A DNA stretch of 64,000 bases, from contig NZ_JAGDYT010000001.1 in the NCBI RefSeq assembly GCF_049116555.1, positions 124,001 to 188,000 of the forward strand, written 5' to 3'. This DNA is from Maricaulis maris_C. Its GTDB lineage: Bacteria; Pseudomonadota; Alphaproteobacteria; Caulobacterales; Maricaulaceae. A program made the position numbers and the translations under genes. Position 1 is the first letter of the stretch. Each line of letters starts with the position of its first letter. The notes under the pieces were generated by a model. It was not told where the DNA came from. It saw only the letters and a list, made by a program, of their open reading frames with translations, and did no database searches. Below, in pieces: positions 62,725 to 64,000 of the stretch.

Positions 62725-63333
62725 TTACGCGGCCAGACCTTCGATCGCGTCGCCGGCTGCGGCGAGTTTTTCGTCGGCGCCCTGGCCGAGCTGGTCGGCG
62801 GCGATGATGTCCACGTCATGGATGCCGATGAAACCGAGCACGTGGGTGAGATAGGTCGTGGCAAAGTCAATCTCGCTGCCGACCTTGGTGCCGCCTGAGG
62901 CTGTGACGATGATCGCGCGCTTGCCTTCGAGCAGGCCGACCGGGCCGTTCTCGGTGTATTTGAACGTCACACGGGCGCGGGCGACCATATCGACCCAGGC
63001 CTTGAGCGCCGCCGGGATGCCGAAATTATAGACCGGCGTGGCAATGACCAGCGTGTCGGCGGCCTTCAGCTCGGCAATCAGCGCGTCCGAACGTGCCAGC
63101 ACGGCTTTCTGGTCGTCGCTTCGGGCATCCGCATCGGTAAAGTTGGCACCGATCCAGCTTTCATCAATGAAGGCAGGCGGATTCTCGGCCAGATCCCGCC
63201 GGGCCACGATGGTCTCCATTTCGTTGGTGATGAGCCGGGCCATCACATTGTCGGCGAGTTGACGGGTCACGGATCCGTCTCGGCGCATGCTGGCATCAAT
63301 ACGAAGGATGTTGCGGGGTGTATTCCGGGTCAT
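62725..63333 (-). CDS. azoR: FMN-dependent NADH-azoreductase
   Basis: A 202-residue flavodoxin-like quinone/azo reductase. ILRIDASMRRDGSVTRQL forms the phosphate loop, ATPVYNFGIPAALKAWVD is the FMN-binding AzoR signature, FKYTENGPVGLLEGKRAII and TASGG follow. Length is typical. ATG 63333 was chosen over 63345 and 63348 because GGAG lies six bases before it. Such enzymes detoxify quinones and azo compounds. Confidence 0.92.
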   Translation of the reverse strand: MTRNTPRNILRIDASMRRDGSVTRQLADNVMARLITNEMETIVARRDLAENPPAFIDESWIGANFTDADARSDDQKAVLARSDALIAELKAADTLVIATPVYNFGIPAALKAWVDMVARARVTFKYTENGPVGLLEGKRAIIVTASGGTKVGSEIDFATTYLTHVLGFIGIHDVDIIAADQLGQGADEKLAAAGDAIEGLAA

Positions 63334-63581
63334 GTGGAACTCCATCATCGTGCGGCGGGCCAGCGGCCCTTAAAAGCAATGATTGGAAAATGGCTATAAT
63401 GCCGGCGCCGAGTAACCAGCCAGCTGGCGACTTATTGTTTCCAATCCGGACGCAATCGGGATGGCGTGGTCGAGATTTCATGAGAATAGGTCGGATTAGT
63501 TCACACCTGCCCTTTGACCTCGCCTCCAAATTGTCCCAATCGGAAGGGTAGGAAAGACGGCGGCTTTAATGAGGGGTCAGC

Positions 63582-64000
63582 ATGCCCGTTCTCAATTCCG
63601 ATCAGGATATCTCCCAGGCACCCAGCGTCCGGTTCACCGGGCCTTGGCGCTACATCATCTGGATGGCCGTGTTCACGGCCGGTGTGGCGGCTTTGGGCCT
63701 CTTCCTGTTCGAACCACTGGAAGCCGCCTTTCGGGCGAATCCGGCGATCAATGGTCTAATTCTGGGTGTGCTGGTGATCGGCGTGCTCTACACTTTCGCC
63801 CAGGCGCTGGGGATCGGTCCGGCCGCGAGCTGGCTGGTCCGCTTCCGCTCTGCGGAGGATCCGGCCAGCCTGCCCAAGCCGCCCGCCCTGATCGCGCCCA
63901 TGGCCTCGATGATCTCCCAGGCCGATGGCCGGGTCTCGCTCTCTGCCGGTTCGGTGCGTACGGTCCTCGACTCGGTTGGGGCGCGGATGTCGGAAGCCGG
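63582..64000 (+). CDS. Probable ExbB/MotA/TolQ-type proton channel, 3' end outside window
   Basis: The first 139 residues of an open frame that continues past the window edge. Two transmembrane helices (about residues 23-45 and 59-78) with an ANPAINGLILGVLVIGVLYT segment, then a cytoplasmic region PPALIAPMASMISQADGRVSL. From memory this pattern is common in alphaproteobacterial MotA/TolQ/ExbB-family proteins that pair with an OmpA/MotB-type gene. GGGG lies seven bases before ATG. The diagnostic third helix is outside the window, so the call is provisional. Confidence 0.6.
   Translation, partial: MPVLNSDQDISQAPSVRFTGPWRYIIWMAVFTAGVAALGLFLFEPLEAAFRANPAINGLILGVLVIGVLYTFAQALGIGPAASWLVRFRSAEDPASLPKPPALIAPMASMISQADGRVSLSAGSVRTVLDSVGARMSEA

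Overview
The window looks like the chromosome of a marine, stalked-type alphaproteobacterium, most likely Maricaulis or a close relative (Maricaulales/Hyphomonadaceae). The grounds are high GC content, dense coding on both strands with many 1-4 bp gene overlaps, a SAM-II riboswitch of the alphaproteobacterial type, Tad-pilus-type TadE/TadG proteins, and the block gap-pgk-fba(class I)-thiE-Sel1-efp-suhB, whose order resembles Caulobacter. The assignment is inference from gene content and was not searched. I see no phage, IS element, CRISPR array, tRNA or rRNA.

Layout. 1-1.9 kb: the C-terminal part of an M1-type peptidase, cut by the window edge and ending at a terminator. 2.0-4.6 kb: two tandem paralogues of an unrecognised family. 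4.7-6.4 kb: a small membrane protein divergent from a periplasmic PQQ-type sugar dehydrogenase. 6.5-10.7 kb: an RND efflux pump (adaptor and permease). 10.9-16.2 kb: a BaiN/HI0933 flavoprotein, a monoacylglycerol-lipase-like hydrolase divergent from glpK, and a CDGSH/glutamate-synthase fusion. 16.2-19.5 kb: a compact methionine operon, hom-metX-metB-type, read from a promoter with an overlapping palindrome and then a SAM-II riboswitch. 19.7-25.3 kb: a hybrid histidine kinase, an SDR enzyme and an M16 peptidase. 25.4-27.8 kb: PhnA-like protein, a lipoprotein, a membrane-bound AraC-type regulator with a small membrane partner. 28.0-31.4 kb: a MacAB-type ABC exporter whose adaptor carries a Spy/CpxP-like insertion. 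31.4-40.6 kb: a seven-PAS histidine kinase, an orphan double ABC ATPase, a second M16 peptidase (lipoprotein) and an FKBP lipoprotein.

40.6-46.2 kb is a Tad-related surface locus: two duplicated TadG-like VWA proteins on the minus strand and a three-gene TadG/TadE operon on the plus strand that starts behind a hairpin containing its ribosome binding site. 46.3-47.4 kb: ArgE-type deacetylase. 47.5-51.3 kb: a four-gene minus-strand operon headed by UDP-sulfoquinovose synthase, then a sugar ketoisomerase-like cupin, a GT2 glycosyltransferase and an FAD oxidoreductase; it probably makes a sulfonated surface glycoconjugate. 51.7-55.2 kb: lower glycolysis (gap, pgk, class I fba). 55.3-57.4 kb: three secreted proteins built from one PPC-like domain (one with two copies), unknown function. 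57.6-61.0 kb: thiE, a Sel1-repeat protein, efp and suhB. 61.1-64 kb: an MddA/NnrU-like membrane methyltransferase, an odd ORF joining a ribbon-helix-helix-like N-terminus to an exported domain, azoR, and the start of an ExbB/MotA-type channel gene running off the right edge.

The strongest leads for undescribed biology are the promoter palindrome plus SAM-II arrangement on the met operon, the sulfoquinovose operon, the PPC-like secreted family, the ribbon-helix-helix/exported chimera with tandem upstream repeats, the MacA insertion and the unknown paralogue pair.
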